From Triglochin maritima (lineage: Eukaryota > Streptophyta > Magnoliopsida > Alismatales > Juncaginaceae): a stretch of DNA of 64,000 nucleotides. The notes beneath the pieces were generated by a model. The model had not been told where the DNA came from. It did no database searches and saw only the letters and a list, made by a program, of their open reading frames with translations. Positions 45,314 through 56,500 of the stretch are shown one piece after another (the first letter of the stretch is position 1; each line of letters starts with the position of its first letter). The DNA is taken from the NCBI GenBank assembly GCA_963682175.1, contig OY821787.1, positions 24,530,501 to 24,594,500 of the forward strand. The letters run 5' to 3'. The translations under genes and the position numbers were made by a program.

Positions 45314-47881
45314 TTGAATTTGAATTCAAAAATTGATTCAACCCGGTGCACTCAGATTTGGATTCGGGACTTGAGTAATCGACTCTCACGAGTTCATCTA
45401 GATTCCAGTCTGGAACTTAACCCCAATCCACCTGTTGCACCACCTCACCCGGATCTAATGGGTGAGCACGTAGTAGACCCGCCTATTGCGCAACCTATAA
45501 CTCTGAGGGATCGGTGCTACCCAACGATGGCTGCTCAGCCATCGTGCATCGTTATGCCCACCATACCGGGTCGCGACTTCGAACTTAAGGCACAATACAT
45601 GAGTATGTTGCCTAAGTTCACCTCTAGGGAAGATCCATATCTCTTCCTTAGAGAATTTGAGGAAATCTGCTCTCTTATGCAATACCAGCATATTCCTGAA
45701 GAGGCAGTGCGTCTGAAATTTGTGCCTCTAGCACTTAAGGACGACGCTAAGAAATGGCTATATAGTCTAGCCGAAAGATCTATTAGAAGTTGGGCTGAAT
45801 TTGTTCAAGTTTTCTTAAAAAAATATTTCCCCAACCATAAGACTATGAAGATTAGGAATGAAATTGTTGCATTCGTTCAGTCTGAGAGCGAGCCGTTTTA
45901 TTCCTATCTTGAGAGATTTAAGAGTGTCTTGACCCAATGCCCTCATCACGGAATTCCGAAGTGGCAATTATGCCAAATTATTTATGAGGGATTGACACCC
46001 ACATCTAGGGTTATGCTAGAATCTGTGAGCCAAGGGAATTTTATGTCCAAAAATGAAAATGATGCCTGGACTTTTCTTGAGGATTTAGCTGAAAATAGTA
46101 TGCAATGGGACAATGCTAGAACACCCATCAACCCGAGTATTGGATCTAGAATAGCGAGTCAACCCCGACCAGGTGTCTTAGCTGTAGACTCCAACATAGC
46201 GGCTGAGGCAAAACTAGCTACCCTAATGCGTAGAATGGAAAGTCTAGAACTGCAAAACCAAACCCGACAAGCATCCCCTACCCCTTGCTCTAGATGTGGT
46301 CAGACTGGTCATTTAATGGAGGACTGTGTGAACCTGGAACATGTCAATGCCACATATAACAATTCTAGAAATGATCCTTACGCATCAACCTATAACCCAG
46401 GTTGGCGTAATCATCCCAATTTTTCGTGGAACCAACAAGGACAACCTCCTAGACAACAACCAACCCCATATAATCAAAATAATACATCATCTGGGGGTAA
46501 TAATGGAAATCATGAGGTTAGGTTGACTAAATTAGAAACTTTAATGACAACTTTTATACAAACAACCAACCAATCATTCCAAAGGCTAGAGACACAGGTC
46601 AGCCAATTAGCACAGATAATAGGTGAAAGAGAAAAGGGCCAATTTCCAAGTCAACCTGAGGTGAACCCCAGAACTAATAATCAATATCAATCTTATCAAC
46701 CACCTTCAGGAAATAACAACCCTAGACCGGTTCAAATGGTTAATGAGGAAGGACCGTTCCAACAAATCAATGCTGTAGTATCGTTACGGTCCGGAAGACA
46801 AATTGACAATAATGTGGTAAACCCTAGAATGACTAATCAATCCAGCCATCAAGCACCCACATATGACTTGACCACTGAACCCGACGTCCAAATTGAAAAG
46901 CCCAATCCACCTACCCAACCTGAACCTGTAGCTCAGCCTGAACCTGAGCGAGTCTATGTGCCTAAAGCCCCATTTCCCAATAGACTCAAAAAGAACTCTA
47001 GTGCACAAATAGAGAAAATCTTGGAAGTATTTAAGCAAGTTAAGGTAAACATTCCACTCTTAGACATGATTCAACAAATACCTGCTTATGCTAAATTCTT
47101 AAAAGATTTGTGCACTAAGAAGAGAAAAACGAATGTACCAAAGAAGGCATTCTTAACTGCAAACATATGCTCAATTCTTTCCAACACATCTCCTATAAAA
47201 TATAAGGACCCGGGGTGTCCCACAATTTCATGTTCAATAGGAGATACGTTTATCAATAAAGCCCTTCTAGACCTTGGTGCAAGCGTTAACTTGCTCCCAT
47301 TTTCTGTCTACGAGCAACTCAACCTTGGTCCACTGAAACCCTCTAAGACAACCCTCCAATTCGCTGATTGTTCTGTTAAGAAACCGAGAGGTATAGTAGA
47401 GGACGTTTTGATTAAGGTTGGTGACTTCATTTATCCAGTGGATTTTGTCGTACTTGATACTGAACCTGTTGTAAATCCTAATCGACAAATCCCTGTAATT
47501 TTAGGTAGACCCTTTTTAGCCACCTCGGAAGCATTAATAAACTGTCGAAATGGGCTCATGCAATTATCTTTCGGGAACTTAAAAGCAGAATTTAATATCT
47601 TCCATATTGATAATGAGCCAGAAATAATATGCAACCCAAGTGATGTTGTGATGAGAGCACGTATTTATCAGAATTCTGAATCAAATAAATCATCACATAA
47701 GCAAAAAGGAAGTAAGAAAAGAGGGAGTGATTCATTTACTCAACCACCATCACTCGAGCAAATAAGCGAACCAATTCAAGTGAGAAGAGTGGAATCTTTT
47801 CATCAAGTCAACATGGGGAACAATTCAACTGGATACATGCACCAATATGGTGTCATTCAATCCAGTTCTGATTACGGTTGA
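45314..47881 (+). CDS. gag-pro: Gag-Pro polyprotein, intact
   Basis: 855 codons, uninterrupted. Residues about 75-270 form the plant retrotransposon Gag domain (DPYLFLREFEEICSLM, ALKDDAKKWLYSL, FLKKYFPNH, CPHHGIPKWQLCQIIYEGL). A CCHC knuckle (CSRCGQTGHLMEDC) lies at 325-338, followed by an Asn/Gln/Pro-rich linker. The retropepsin follows, with Asp653 in LLDLGASVNLLPFSVYEQL, then IVEDVLIKVGDFIYPVDFVVL and VILGRPFLATSEAL, and a basic tail (KQKGSKKRGSD). Gag packages RNA and the protease processes it in cytoplasmic particles. The start at 45314 is the first ATG after the A tract; an inner Met is possible. No pol follows, so RT and integrase must come from a partner. This is the best-preserved protein in the window. 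Confidence 0.93.
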   Translation: MNLNSKIDSTRCTQIWIRDLSNRLSRVHLDSSLELNPNPPVAPPHPDLMGEHVVDPPIAQPITLRDRCYPTMAAQPSCIVMPTIPGRDFELKAQYMSMLPKFTSREDPYLFLREFEEICSLMQYQHIPEEAVRLKFVPLALKDDAKKWLYSLAERSIRSWAEFVQVFLKKYFPNHKTMKIRNEIVAFVQSESEPFYSYLERFKSVLTQCPHHGIPKWQLCQIIYEGLTPTSRVMLESVSQGNFMSKNENDAWTFLEDLAENSMQWDNARTPINPSIGSRIASQPRPGVLAVDSNIAAEAKLATLMRRMESLELQNQTRQASPTPCSRCGQTGHLMEDCVNLEHVNATYNNSRNDPYASTYNPGWRNHPNFSWNQQGQPPRQQPTPYNQNNTSSGGNNGNHEVRLTKLETLMTTFIQTTNQSFQRLETQVSQLAQIIGEREKGQFPSQPEVNPRTNNQYQSYQPPSGNNNPRPVQMVNEEGPFQQINAVVSLRSGRQIDNNVVNPRMTNQSSHQAPTYDLTTEPDVQIEKPNPPTQPEPVAQPEPERVYVPKAPFPNRLKKNSSAQIEKILEVFKQVKVNIPLLDMIQQIPAYAKFLKDLCTKKRKTNVPKKAFLTANICSILSNTSPIKYKDPGCPTISCSIGDTFINKALLDLGASVNLLPFSVYEQLNLGPLKPSKTTLQFADCSVKKPRGIVEDVLIKVGDFIYPVDFVVLDTEPVVNPNRQIPVILGRPFLATSEALINCRNGLMQLSFGNLKAEFNIFHIDNEPEIICNPSDVVMRARIYQNSESNKSSHKQKGSKKRGSDSFTQPPSLEQISEPIQVRRVESFHQVNMGNNSTGYMHQYGVIQSSSDYG

Positions 47882-48985
47882 CTCTGAGCAAACTCAACCC
47901 CTCTACTGCAAGCCGACTCAGGTAATAAGTGCATTTATTTTATCTATGCATACATTGAGGACAATGCATGATTTAGGTGTGGGGGGGTGTTTATCTATGT
48001 ATATATCTATTTGTTTATTTTCTTCTTTAAAAAAAAAAATAATAAAAAAATTCAATGTTTCATGACATAGCTTAAGATTGAACTACCAAAACCCGAGTAC
48101 AAATTGCATTGAGTTTTTGTTCCTTATTATATAGTTCTGCTTGTAGAAATTGTGACATAAATCTAAGTTCCAAAGAAATAACACATTGCCCTTCAAGACA
48201 TGTATGCACTTAAATTGGATGAATCAAATCCTTGAAGTGGTTGATAAAAAGCAGAGGTTGAGGAAAATACACCGGGAAGTGTGGACTTCTAATAGCAATT
48301 AAGCCTTGAGGAAAATAAAAGTAAAAATATAAAGTGAGGAAAGCACATTTTGCAAAATGATTACAAAAGCCCAAGCCTTTGAGTCACTGGTCCGTAGGGG
48401 TATCTTGAAACCCGGTAACTTGAGTCTACCAGCTCGGGATTATCGACCAAACTCGCTACACGAATGCAAAAGGGTAAAAGTGTCAAAAAGCAAATGTGTT
48501 GAATCACGGAAGAAAAGAAAAAAAATAAATAATAATATTCAAGGCCCAAAGCTAAAAGAATGATCCATGCCATGGTTGATCCGAATGATACTTCACCACC
48601 AGAGGAGGCGTGCAAAATAATTCAAGTGATAAACATGTGTAGAAGGGTTAGTGGTGTGAATGTTGGAGGAGCAAAGACCAAGTCATATTTTTAATGAGTT
48701 AGATTTATATCATGAGCATGCGAAAATTCTTAGTGAGATGTATAAAGTTGAGGTAGGGATATTGAGAGCTATTAATGAAATGTTGATTCAGGATTTTGTG
48801 GGTATATCCGCTGAAAACCCTCAGGAGACAACACTCCTCCTCCTAGGAAACTTGGAGGTTTAACGGCTTGTTGCACATGCTAAGTGCAACCGTGATTCCT
48901 ACGAAAGTGAGTTAGGATTTCCCTGCTTTCATTTTCTTATATTCTGCTTTGCTAGGGACTAGCAAAATCTAGGTGTGGGGGTATT
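47882..48985 (+). other. 3' untranslated region and PPT of young element
   Basis: Non-coding. It has an internal polypurine-like 'ttaggtgtgggggggtg' near 47972-47990 right after 'cattgaggacaatgcatg', a conserved block at 48795-48920, and the PPT 'ctaggtgtgggggtattt' ending at 48985-48986. There is no trace of RT or integrase. Confidence 0.8.
48870..48890 (+). promoter_or_regulatory. Conserved 3' stem-loop
   Basis: GTTGCAC-ATGCTAA-GTGCAAC, about 95 bases before the 3' LTR. The flanking 'acgg' and 'cgt' may extend the stem with a bulge. It matches 18385-18405 and 38045-38065. Confidence 0.65.
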
Positions 48986-50173
48986 TGATGCATTGCATAC
49001 ATTGCATCATATGTCTTTCATTTAGATTACTTTTACATCAATAAATGCTACTAAGGTATGTGTTTAGTCTTATTTACAGAATACAGGGACCTGAATGCAA
49101 TTTACCCACATTCCGAGCATAAACGTGTGCAAAAGATTCATTTCTATCATAAAGACCGAATTCAAGTTTATCGGGTTTCAATTGGAAATGCATCCAAGCA
49201 TAAAAGCATTCAAGGAGCTAATCACAAAGAGGTCAAGGGCTTAATTGCAAAATGCCAAGGACCTAATTGCAAAAGAAAAGGATCAAGTTATTTTGTTGGA
49301 AAAGTCAAAAGAAAAATCAACTATAAATCTCCAACAATGGAAGGAATTAATCCGGAGCTCAAGAGATTGGAAAGAAATCATCCAGACGCGCAAAGGAGGA
49401 TCAAATCATACCATAAACATTCAACCAAAATCCGGATTAAATCTGAGGAGATCATGCGGCGAAATCGCCGCACATTACATGCATCATGCGGCGGAAACGC
49501 CGCCCCCTAGTCGATCCGTGTGCTCCAATTTTGACCAGTCGTGTCTGGACACGTGTACTCTCCAATTCTATACCTAAGTCCCCTGTAGCAACTATAAATA
49601 GACCCGAGAACGATGTAAATAGGGTCCTTGGTGGTTGTTCTTATTGGTGTACCTTAGTTTTATTAATAAAATTCTGTTCTTTTAATTCTTGTTTTAGTTT
49701 TCTTTTAATGTCTCAAGAACCCCTTCTTCTTCCTCCCTCCATGAGTTTCTAACTCTTTCCGAAGGGTGGAGGTGACGGATTTAGGGTTAGAGAAGATGAA
49801 TGAATGTTATTATTCTAAGTTCGTGGTTAGTATTTTGATTACTTGAGTTTATGTTAAATCATTTATCTTGTAATGCTTCATAACTAAACATGATTTATTA
49901 TAAGTTTCTAAGTTCTCTAATCTAAACCTTAAATCTAAACCTCCACCAAACGGAATTCTCTTCTTATTTCTTGTTTTTAGTTTTAATTGTTCTTGTTTCG
50001 TGCTTTAGATAATTAAATCAAAAATACCAAAAACCCAACTTATTTCTTCTCTCCCTTCTTCCCCTCAATCGAAATCACACTAACAACGAAATCTCTCCCT
50101 CCTTGTGTTCGACCCGTACTTGCCACGTCTTCATTGACGCCGTGCACTTGCGGTATAAATTTAATTCTCATCA
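48986..50173 (+). repeat. 3' LTR of young element
   Basis: 1188 bp, offset exactly 6145 from the 5' LTR with no length change. Hairpins lie at 49456-49471 and 49488-49503 and the TATA box at about 49592. Followed by the TSD ATCTA. Confidence 0.96.
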
Positions 50174-50940
50174 ATCTACAGGTTCAGAATTACCTTTGGT
50201 GGAGAGAACCTGTGGCAGCGGAATGGATCGGCGATCACCTCACGGAATCCTCTGGAGCACCGGTCGGTCTTCTACTCTCTTGGAGAAGAAGCACGAGTCC
50301 ACAACCCAAGAGTCCACGGATTGACTTGGTGGATGTGGAGGGGCGAATGGGAGAGAGAGAAGGAGAGGTGGCGGCTAGGGTTTGGTGGGGCTAGGGTTTG
50401 CACACAAGAAAATTAGTCCATCCAATGGGAGGCTCCCCTCCTTATATAGATGACCCCACCCTAAACCCTAATGCGCAGCCAATGAGAGTGCGCCACGTGT
50501 CAGTGCTTTGGGCAAACATCATCTTAATCCTTATATTAATCCAATATCTCCCACTTGCACAACAACACGTCAACAACACGTCATCTTCTTTTGTGTCCCT
50601 GACACATACGTATATATCCCCGATACATACAATCATAAGATGGCAATGTGTCACCTCTTCATGTGTCCCTGACACATATGTATACATCCCTGATATACAC
50701 AACTATTTCTCTCTTCCAAGAATGCATCCACAATACACAAGTCTCTGATCATGTATCCCTGATACAAGACCATATGTGTCCCCGACACATGTACTCTTCC
50801 GATCATACGGACAAATGGGTCGTGCGACCGGTGATGCACCTGCAATTTAGGAGTCTCAAACTAGAAACCTTACTAGAAGGCCAGAATGACAATATCCTCA
50901 AAAAATAACAATTAAGCAGTCAAATGCACATCACTGTTCC
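50174..50940 (-). repeat. copia 3' LTR region
   Basis: On the minus strand: a U3-like part with five short dyads (TGTGTC-CCT-GACACA type, 50592-50789), then 'gggagatattggatt', a TATA box ('ctatataagga', about 50442-50452) and a leader-like part to 50174. The exact LTR start is unclear because the 5' copy shares only the part from 50250 to about 50547. Confidence 0.55.
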
Positions 50941-51755
50941 CCAGGTTTACTCAGAAACTCACTTGACATGAACGGTATCTCGATCCCTCGGAGAGAATAC
51001 CTTCTTGTCCTCAAGGTACTTGCTACTGTATCCAATACAGTTGGGGCCAGCAAATACTTTTAGTGCAGTCGAGTCAAACCTTTCCCTTCGCCCCAGACCA
51101 CCATTACACTCAGAGTTGACTCCTTTCCCAAAGTAGCCGCATCAACTATTTGCTTCATGGTGTCGTCGAAGGTCACTGAGGGCAACTAAATGACAATCAA
51201 GTCTTGGACTCACACAGTGAAGGAGCAGGGATCCATCCTTTCACTTCCAAATGGTCGCTCAACACATGTTGTATGACAAACATGTTATGGTGGATCATAC
51301 TGTACACAACAGTATGTCTGTCACTCAACACCGTACAAGTCTTAGTCCAGTCACACCCCCTCTGCGCCTGACCCGAGCTTTATCATTGTCGCCTTAACAC
51401 CATACAGGTGTCACCTGGCGCCACATGTGATGCTCGCACTTGGCTTCTATAGGTCACATGAATCGTGGGAACATTCATGTCAATCCTCACCAACATAGAG
51501 GATCTCATTTTGATTCCTAATCAAGGTGACTATCCTATCACGAACTACTCTGGATCTATCATACAAGTTCTCTTCATGATGAGTCTCATCTCTGCTCGCT
51601 ATCAAAAGCGCCAAAGGCGAATGCTCGTGTGAGTAAGCATTCTTTAGCCTATTGACAGAATAATATTTTATGCTAGAACAACTACATCAACCAAACAGAT
51701 ATAGTTGAAAGGAAAAACACAATCACTCATAAAAGGAAGTTAGACATGCAATACA
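50941..51755 (-). other. copia 3' non-coding region
   Basis: Between the RT frame stop and the LTR. No domain is found. A diverged copy of this region recurs at 55256-55860 ('cttcaattcgctcaac'-type blocks), which shows it belongs to the element family and is not host DNA. Confidence 0.55.
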
Positions 51756-53216
51756 TCAAAGTCTGCGTAAGCCTAAGGACTTCACATGAGACACAAATGA
51801 GTCCTTAGCTATGGCTTTGGTAAGAGGGTCAACTACCATAAGTCTTAACACAACTTCCTTTCTCGCTATGATGTCCTTCACAAAATGCTCCATGCTTGGG
51901 TTGGACTGGTATCGACTCACCACGCCCACAACATAACAAATGTCTGGCCTAGTACACATCATAGAGTACATGAGGCTTCCCACAGCATTGGAGTATGGAA
52001 CCTTGTCCATTTTGGCCTTCTCTTCAAGAGTCTCAGGATGCTTATCAAGGCTTAAGTCCAAACCCTTCTCAACAGGAGTGTCGATTGGTTTGCATTTGTC
52101 CATATGGTATTTCTTTAAGACATTGTTAATATAAGTCTCTTGAGACAATGCCAAAAGTCTCTTGGACCTATCTCTAACAATCTTGACACCAAGGACGTAA
52201 CTAGCTTCACCCATGTCCTTCATATCAAACGTGGAGGACAACCACTCTTTAGTGGATTTCAGAAACTCTTTGCTATTGCCAGCCGTGAGTATGTCATCAA
52301 CATACAAGGTCAGAATGACAAATTTACCATTGGATCTCTTAACGTACACAGAGTGATCTTCCTCAAACATAGAGAACGCATTCTCTGATATAGCTTGATG
52401 GAAGCGAATGTTCCACTGTCTAGACGCTTGTTTTAAGCCATACAACGACTTGTTGAGCTTGCACACTTTGCGCTCTTCTCCTTTGACTTCAAAACCTTGA
52501 GGTTGATCCATATAGATCTCCTCCTCAAGTTCTCCATTGAGAAAAGCAGTCTTTACATCCATTTGGTAAAGCTCTAAGTCCATCTGAGCTACAATAGGTA
52601 GTAGAAGGCGGATGGAGGCAAACCTAACCACGGGTGAAAAGGTTCCCTCAAAATCCATGCCTTCTCTTTGGGTGTAGCCTTTAGCTACCAGTGTAGCATT
52701 GAATCTATCAATAGATCCATCCGCCTTCCTCTTAATTTTGATGATCCACTTGGACCCAATGGCCTTTCGGTTCGGCGGTAAGTCGACCAAGTCCCAGACT
52801 CAATTAACTTTCATCGACTCCAACTCTTCCTTTATAGCTTCTAACCACTCTTTAGCATTTGGACCTTCCAAAGCCTCTTTCAAGGTCTCCGGTTCTTGCT
52901 CATCGATTACTGTCATCCCGGATGATTCATAATCAATTTCTTCTTGAGCTATCATGAGGGCCTCTTCCTCTAAGCGAAATCGCCAACGAGGAATGAGCCC
53001 GCGTTTACTTCGACGCAGATGGGTATCTGATGGCTCATCCTCCGTGAGAGCTATCGGATCCTCAGCATTGCTGCTCCCACTAGGATCCACTGGTGGAACC
53101 TCATGTTCAACTTCCAGATCCTGATCCCGTGGAGTGGCAATGTCCTCATCTTGTTGTTCAAAGAAGTCCACTAACTCTTTGATAGCTCCGGCAAGGGTTG
53201 GAAAATCATTTTCCAA
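51756..53216 (-). pseudogene. copia reverse transcriptase, RNase H deleted
   Basis: Minus-strand RT: WIIKIKRKADGSIDRFNA, LVAKGYTQREGMDFEGTFSPV, YQMDVKTAFLNGELEEEIYM, SLYGLKQASRQWN and the YVDD box (LTLYVDDILTAG). After SRYQSNPSMEH it jumps to FVKDIIARKEVVLRLMVVDPL, the terminal piece, so the RNase H domain is deleted. The upstream linker (53216-52800, with RRSKRGLIPRWRF) is separated from the RT by one TGA at about 52796-52798. Copies cDNA in the normal element; here it is inactive or incomplete. Confidence 0.88.
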
Positions 53217-54021
53217 GAATGTGGCATCCCTAGACTCCAGTTCCGTCCTTCTTTCATTCTCGGCTACCCCGATAAAAACATAACCTTTGGAGAAATCTCT
53301 GCATTTTACAAAGATACACTTTTTCCCTCTAGGTCGTTGTTGGAACTCTATTGAGGATATAGGCAGCAGTCATTAGAGCATCTCCCCAAAACGAAATTGG
53401 TAAGCTCGCATGCGCCATCATGGATCTAACCATGTCTAGCAACGTTCTATTCCTTCTCTCGGCAACACCATTTTGCTGAGGAGTATAAGGCATAGTGAGT
53501 TGTCTAGATATCCCATTTTCATCACATAACTCCTTGAACATTATGGAGAGATACTCACCACCTCTATCCGTTCTAAGAGTTTTTATCTTATTATCCAACT
53601 GATTCTCAACTAAGCTCATGAATTTCTTAAAACATTCTAGAGCTTCTGACTTGTGAGAAATAAGATAAATATGACCATATCTTGTGAAGTCATCAATGAA
53701 TGTGATGAAGTAACTTTGTCCATGTCTAGTACACACATTCAAAGGTCCACAAATATCTAAGTGAATTAGTTCTAAAGGAGAAGTAGCCCTAATTGCTTTT
53801 CCGAACGGTTTTCTAGTTGCCTTTCCAGCTAGACAAGGTTCACAGGCTGGCAATTCAAATTTGGAGCATTCTCCTAATTCCCCCTCCTTTGCCAACCTGT
53901 TCATCCGGTCAACACCAATGTGACCTAGTCTAGCATGCCACATAACTGAATCATTATTCATGGAACTTTGGCTCATAAAGGCACTAGCATTACGATTGAA
54001 ATCATAAATTGCGTCCAACAC
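53217..54021 (-). pseudogene. copia integrase
   Basis: Contains the HHCC zinc site (HARLGHIGVDRM ... CEPCLAGKATR) and the catalytic D,D-35-E core (HLDICGPL, FIDDFTRYGHIY, RTDRGGEYLS, NGVAERRNRTLLDMVRSMM). The frame stops at LNRVPTTT (53329). Beyond, 53328-53217 retains RGKKCIFVKCRDFSKGYVF of the C-terminal domain in another frame after a deletion. Confidence 0.88.
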
Positions 54022-54090
54022 AATAAAACCGTCAGAAAGAAAAGCACGTCCATTATAAATGTTAGAAAGGTATAAACCGATATCATTGTT

Positions 54091-54747
54091 CTAAAAAACA
54101 ACTTTTAAATCATGTCTCATCAAGACAACAACAGAAATAATATTTCGCCGTATAGCTGGTGCATACAACACGTCGTGAAGTAATAGGATCCGGCCACTTT
54201 GCAAAGCCACTTTGCATGTGCCAACTCCAAGAACTTCAATGCTAGTGTTGTTTGCCATGTTTATTCGCCTCCCACTTGGAACACGGTGATATTCCATGAA
54301 GGCAGAATGATCCTTTGTTACGTGGTACGTGGCACCTGAATCCACAATCCACACAGGAGAATGATCAGTGAGCATCACAGAACTAGTCACGTTACAATTC
54401 GAGGGATTACACACAGTAATTACCTTTTGCTCAGTGCACTCACGAGCAAAATGTCCAGTCTTTCGGCAGTTAAAATAAGTCACATTAGACTTATCTTTCC
54501 CACCTCTGGATCCTCGAGGTTGTTTCTTTCTAGCTTTGTTTTCTGTTTTGTTTCCATTTGCACTCTTCTTGCCTTTAAAACCCTGAGCTCTATCTCTTTT
54601 GCGCTTAAAACCTGCACTCCTCCGAGTAGCGCCAGCTTCAGCAGCAAACACTTCAGTTAGAGGGGCTTCCGCAAGCATGCGGTCTTCCTCCAGCTCTAGG
54701 TGTTTTGCGGCCTGGTCAAATGTCCTGGTGTTTTGCGGCCTGGTCAA
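54091..54747 (-). pseudogene. copia Gag C-terminus and protease
   Basis: A Lys/Arg-rich nucleocapsid with a knuckle that has lost its first Cys (FNCRKTGHFAREC), then the aspartic protease (VWIVDSGATYHVT) and LLHDVLYAPAIRRNIISV. The N-terminal capsid part is gone: the LTR is fused directly at 54747. A 25-base segment is tandemly repeated with period 28 at the junction (54699-54723 and 54727-54751). Confidence 0.85.
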
Positions 54748-55043
54748 ATGTTCTCTGGAGCACCGGTCGGTCTTCTACTCTCTTGGAGAAGAAGCGCGAG
54801 TCCACAACCCAAGAGTCCACGGATTGGCTTGGTGGATGTGGAGGGACAAATGGGAGAGAGAGGGAGAGGTGGCGGCTAGGGTTTGGTGGGGCTAGGGTTT
54901 GCACACAAGAAAATTAGTCCATCCAATGGGAGGCTCCCCTCGTTATATAGATGACCCCACCCTAAACCCTAATGCGCAGCCATTGAGAGTGCGCCACGTG
55001 TCAGTGCTTTGGGCAAACATCATCTTAATCCTTAGATTGATCC
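54748..55043 (-). repeat. copia 5' LTR, truncated
   Basis: Matches 50250-50545 with few changes (cacgagtcc/cgcgagtcc, ggggcg/ggacaa). It lacks the last 76 or more bases and the PBS. Confidence 0.8.
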
Positions 55044-55255
55044 AATATTCTCCACCTCCTATAAGATTATTCACATTTAATTTATATATTGTAGTTAGCG
55101 TAATATAGTGTAGATACACTCACTCTCTCTTCATTTTCTTCCCACTCGAGTTGGTTGACGACGACCAACACTCGCTCCTCGTGGAAACGACCCGTACTTG
55201 CCACTACTTCAACGTGGCCATGTACTTGTGGTTTTGAACTTTAAAATCACCAACA
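55044..55255 (+). repeat. Athila-like LTR 3' end fragment
   Basis: Ends with the conserved U5 block ('cgacccgtacttgccac', 'cttcaacgtgg', 'gtacttgtggtttt') and CCAACA. It is cut on the left by the copia element. No PBS follows. Confidence 0.6.
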
Positions 55256-56500
55256 ATTACATAATGGTCACTAACGAAGATCAAGTCAAAGATCACACAA
55301 TGGAGGAGCATTGATCCATCTTTCACTTCTAAATGCTCGCTAAGCACATGTAGTAAATATACATGCTATGGTGGAGCATTACATACAAAACATAATGTAT
55401 ATCTTTCTTTAAACATCGTACAAGTCTTAGTCTAGTCGCACCCTCTTTGCACCTAACTCAAGAATCTGTATCATTGCCGCTACAATTCCATACAACTGCT
55501 ACTTAACGCAACCTAAAGTGTTCGCACTAGCTAATATAGGCTACCTGAATCATGGGACCATTCATGTTAACTCCCTTCATTATATTAAATCTCATCTTGA
55601 TTCCAAATCAAGGCGATTATATGACTACTAATTGATCTCAATCCTTCACAAAAGGCCATTCATAATCTATCTCATCTTCACTAGCTATCTTATTGCAAGA
55701 GACGAATGGTAGTGTGAGGGAAACATTCTTTTAGAATATTGACATATCAATTTTTATGCCAAAATAACAAACAACTATAAAGTACATGCACTACAATATA
55801 TCTGAAATAAAACTCAATACAGACATAAAGAAGTCAAACGTGTGAATACATCATAATATGCATAAGCTTAAAGGATTCATATAATACACAAATGAATCCT
55901 TAGCAATCACCTTAGTAAGTTGATCAACTACCATTTCAACACCACTTCTCTTCTTGCTATTATATCTCTAACAAAATGGTATCTAATCTGTATGTACATA
56001 TTTGGGCCTTCTATGAAATTTGAGGTCTTTAACATAAAAAAGCATAACCATGCTATTACAATAGAGAATAACTAGCTCGACACGTACAACTCTTTGTTAG
56101 AACCTCCTCAACCAAACAGACTCTTTCACCGCAACGCAGCATGTCACATATTCTATTTCCATGGTCGAGAGTGAAATACAAGCTTGCTTCTTGCTACACA
56201 AAAGATTGCAACATTAACAAGTGAGAAAGCATAATTAAAGGTCAATTTCTGATCATCTATATCTCCAGCCCAATTAGCATCACTATAGCCGACTAAGCAA
56301 AATTTTGGTGCTTGCTAACATAACATGTAGTTATTCTTGCCTCTCAGATACCTCATGAAACTCTTGACTATTTTCAATGCTCCATGCTTGGGATACCGAC
56401 TCACCATGCATAACAGATATCTAGCCAAGTACACATCTTAGCATGTAGGCATCCCACAACACTAGAGCATGTAATCCTTTCAATTTGGATCCTGACACCA
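55256..56500 (-). pseudogene. Older copia remnant: RT tail, RNase H, 3' region
   Basis: Diverged relative of 51180-52000 that keeps the RNase H missing there. Minus-strand pieces near 56320-55860 read GYSDANWAGDID, LVFHSRPWK-type and FVRDIIARREVVLKW, with many stops. 55256-55860 corresponds to the 3' non-coding region. It is not functional. Confidence 0.65.

Larger units (their letters stand above)
42841..50173 (+). mobile_element. Intact young gag-pro retrotransposon, Athila-like, RT-less
   Basis: 7333 bp with two 1188-bp LTRs that I could not tell apart by eye, TSD ATCTA at 42836-42840 and 50174-50178, tRNA-Asp PBS, leader, one open 855-codon Gag-Pro frame, 3' untranslated region with stem-loop, and PPT. 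There is no RT, RNase H or integrase. It fits the definition of a non-autonomous element with working structural genes. Identical LTRs mean very recent insertion. Confidence 0.96.
50174..55043 (-). mobile_element. Defective Ty1/copia retrotransposon, minus strand
   Basis: About 300-bp direct repeats at 50250-50545 and 54748-55043 (ctctggagcaccggtcgg to about ccaata) are its LTRs, with protease, integrase and RT between them in copia order on the minus strand. The 5' LTR end, PBS and most of gag are deleted, and RNase H and part of the integrase C-terminus are missing. It cannot move by itself. The young element later inserted in its 3' LTR side. Confidence 0.85.

Noticed and set aside
47882..48985. 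Possible RT or integrase after the young Gag-Pro frame
   Set aside because: Checked for YVDD/FVDD, zinc-site and DD35E-like stretches in translations on the plus strand; none seen, and the space (1.1 kb) is too short.
50380..50400. Telomere-like 'tagggtttg' motifs
   Set aside because: Only isolated copies occur in a copia LTR, with no array.
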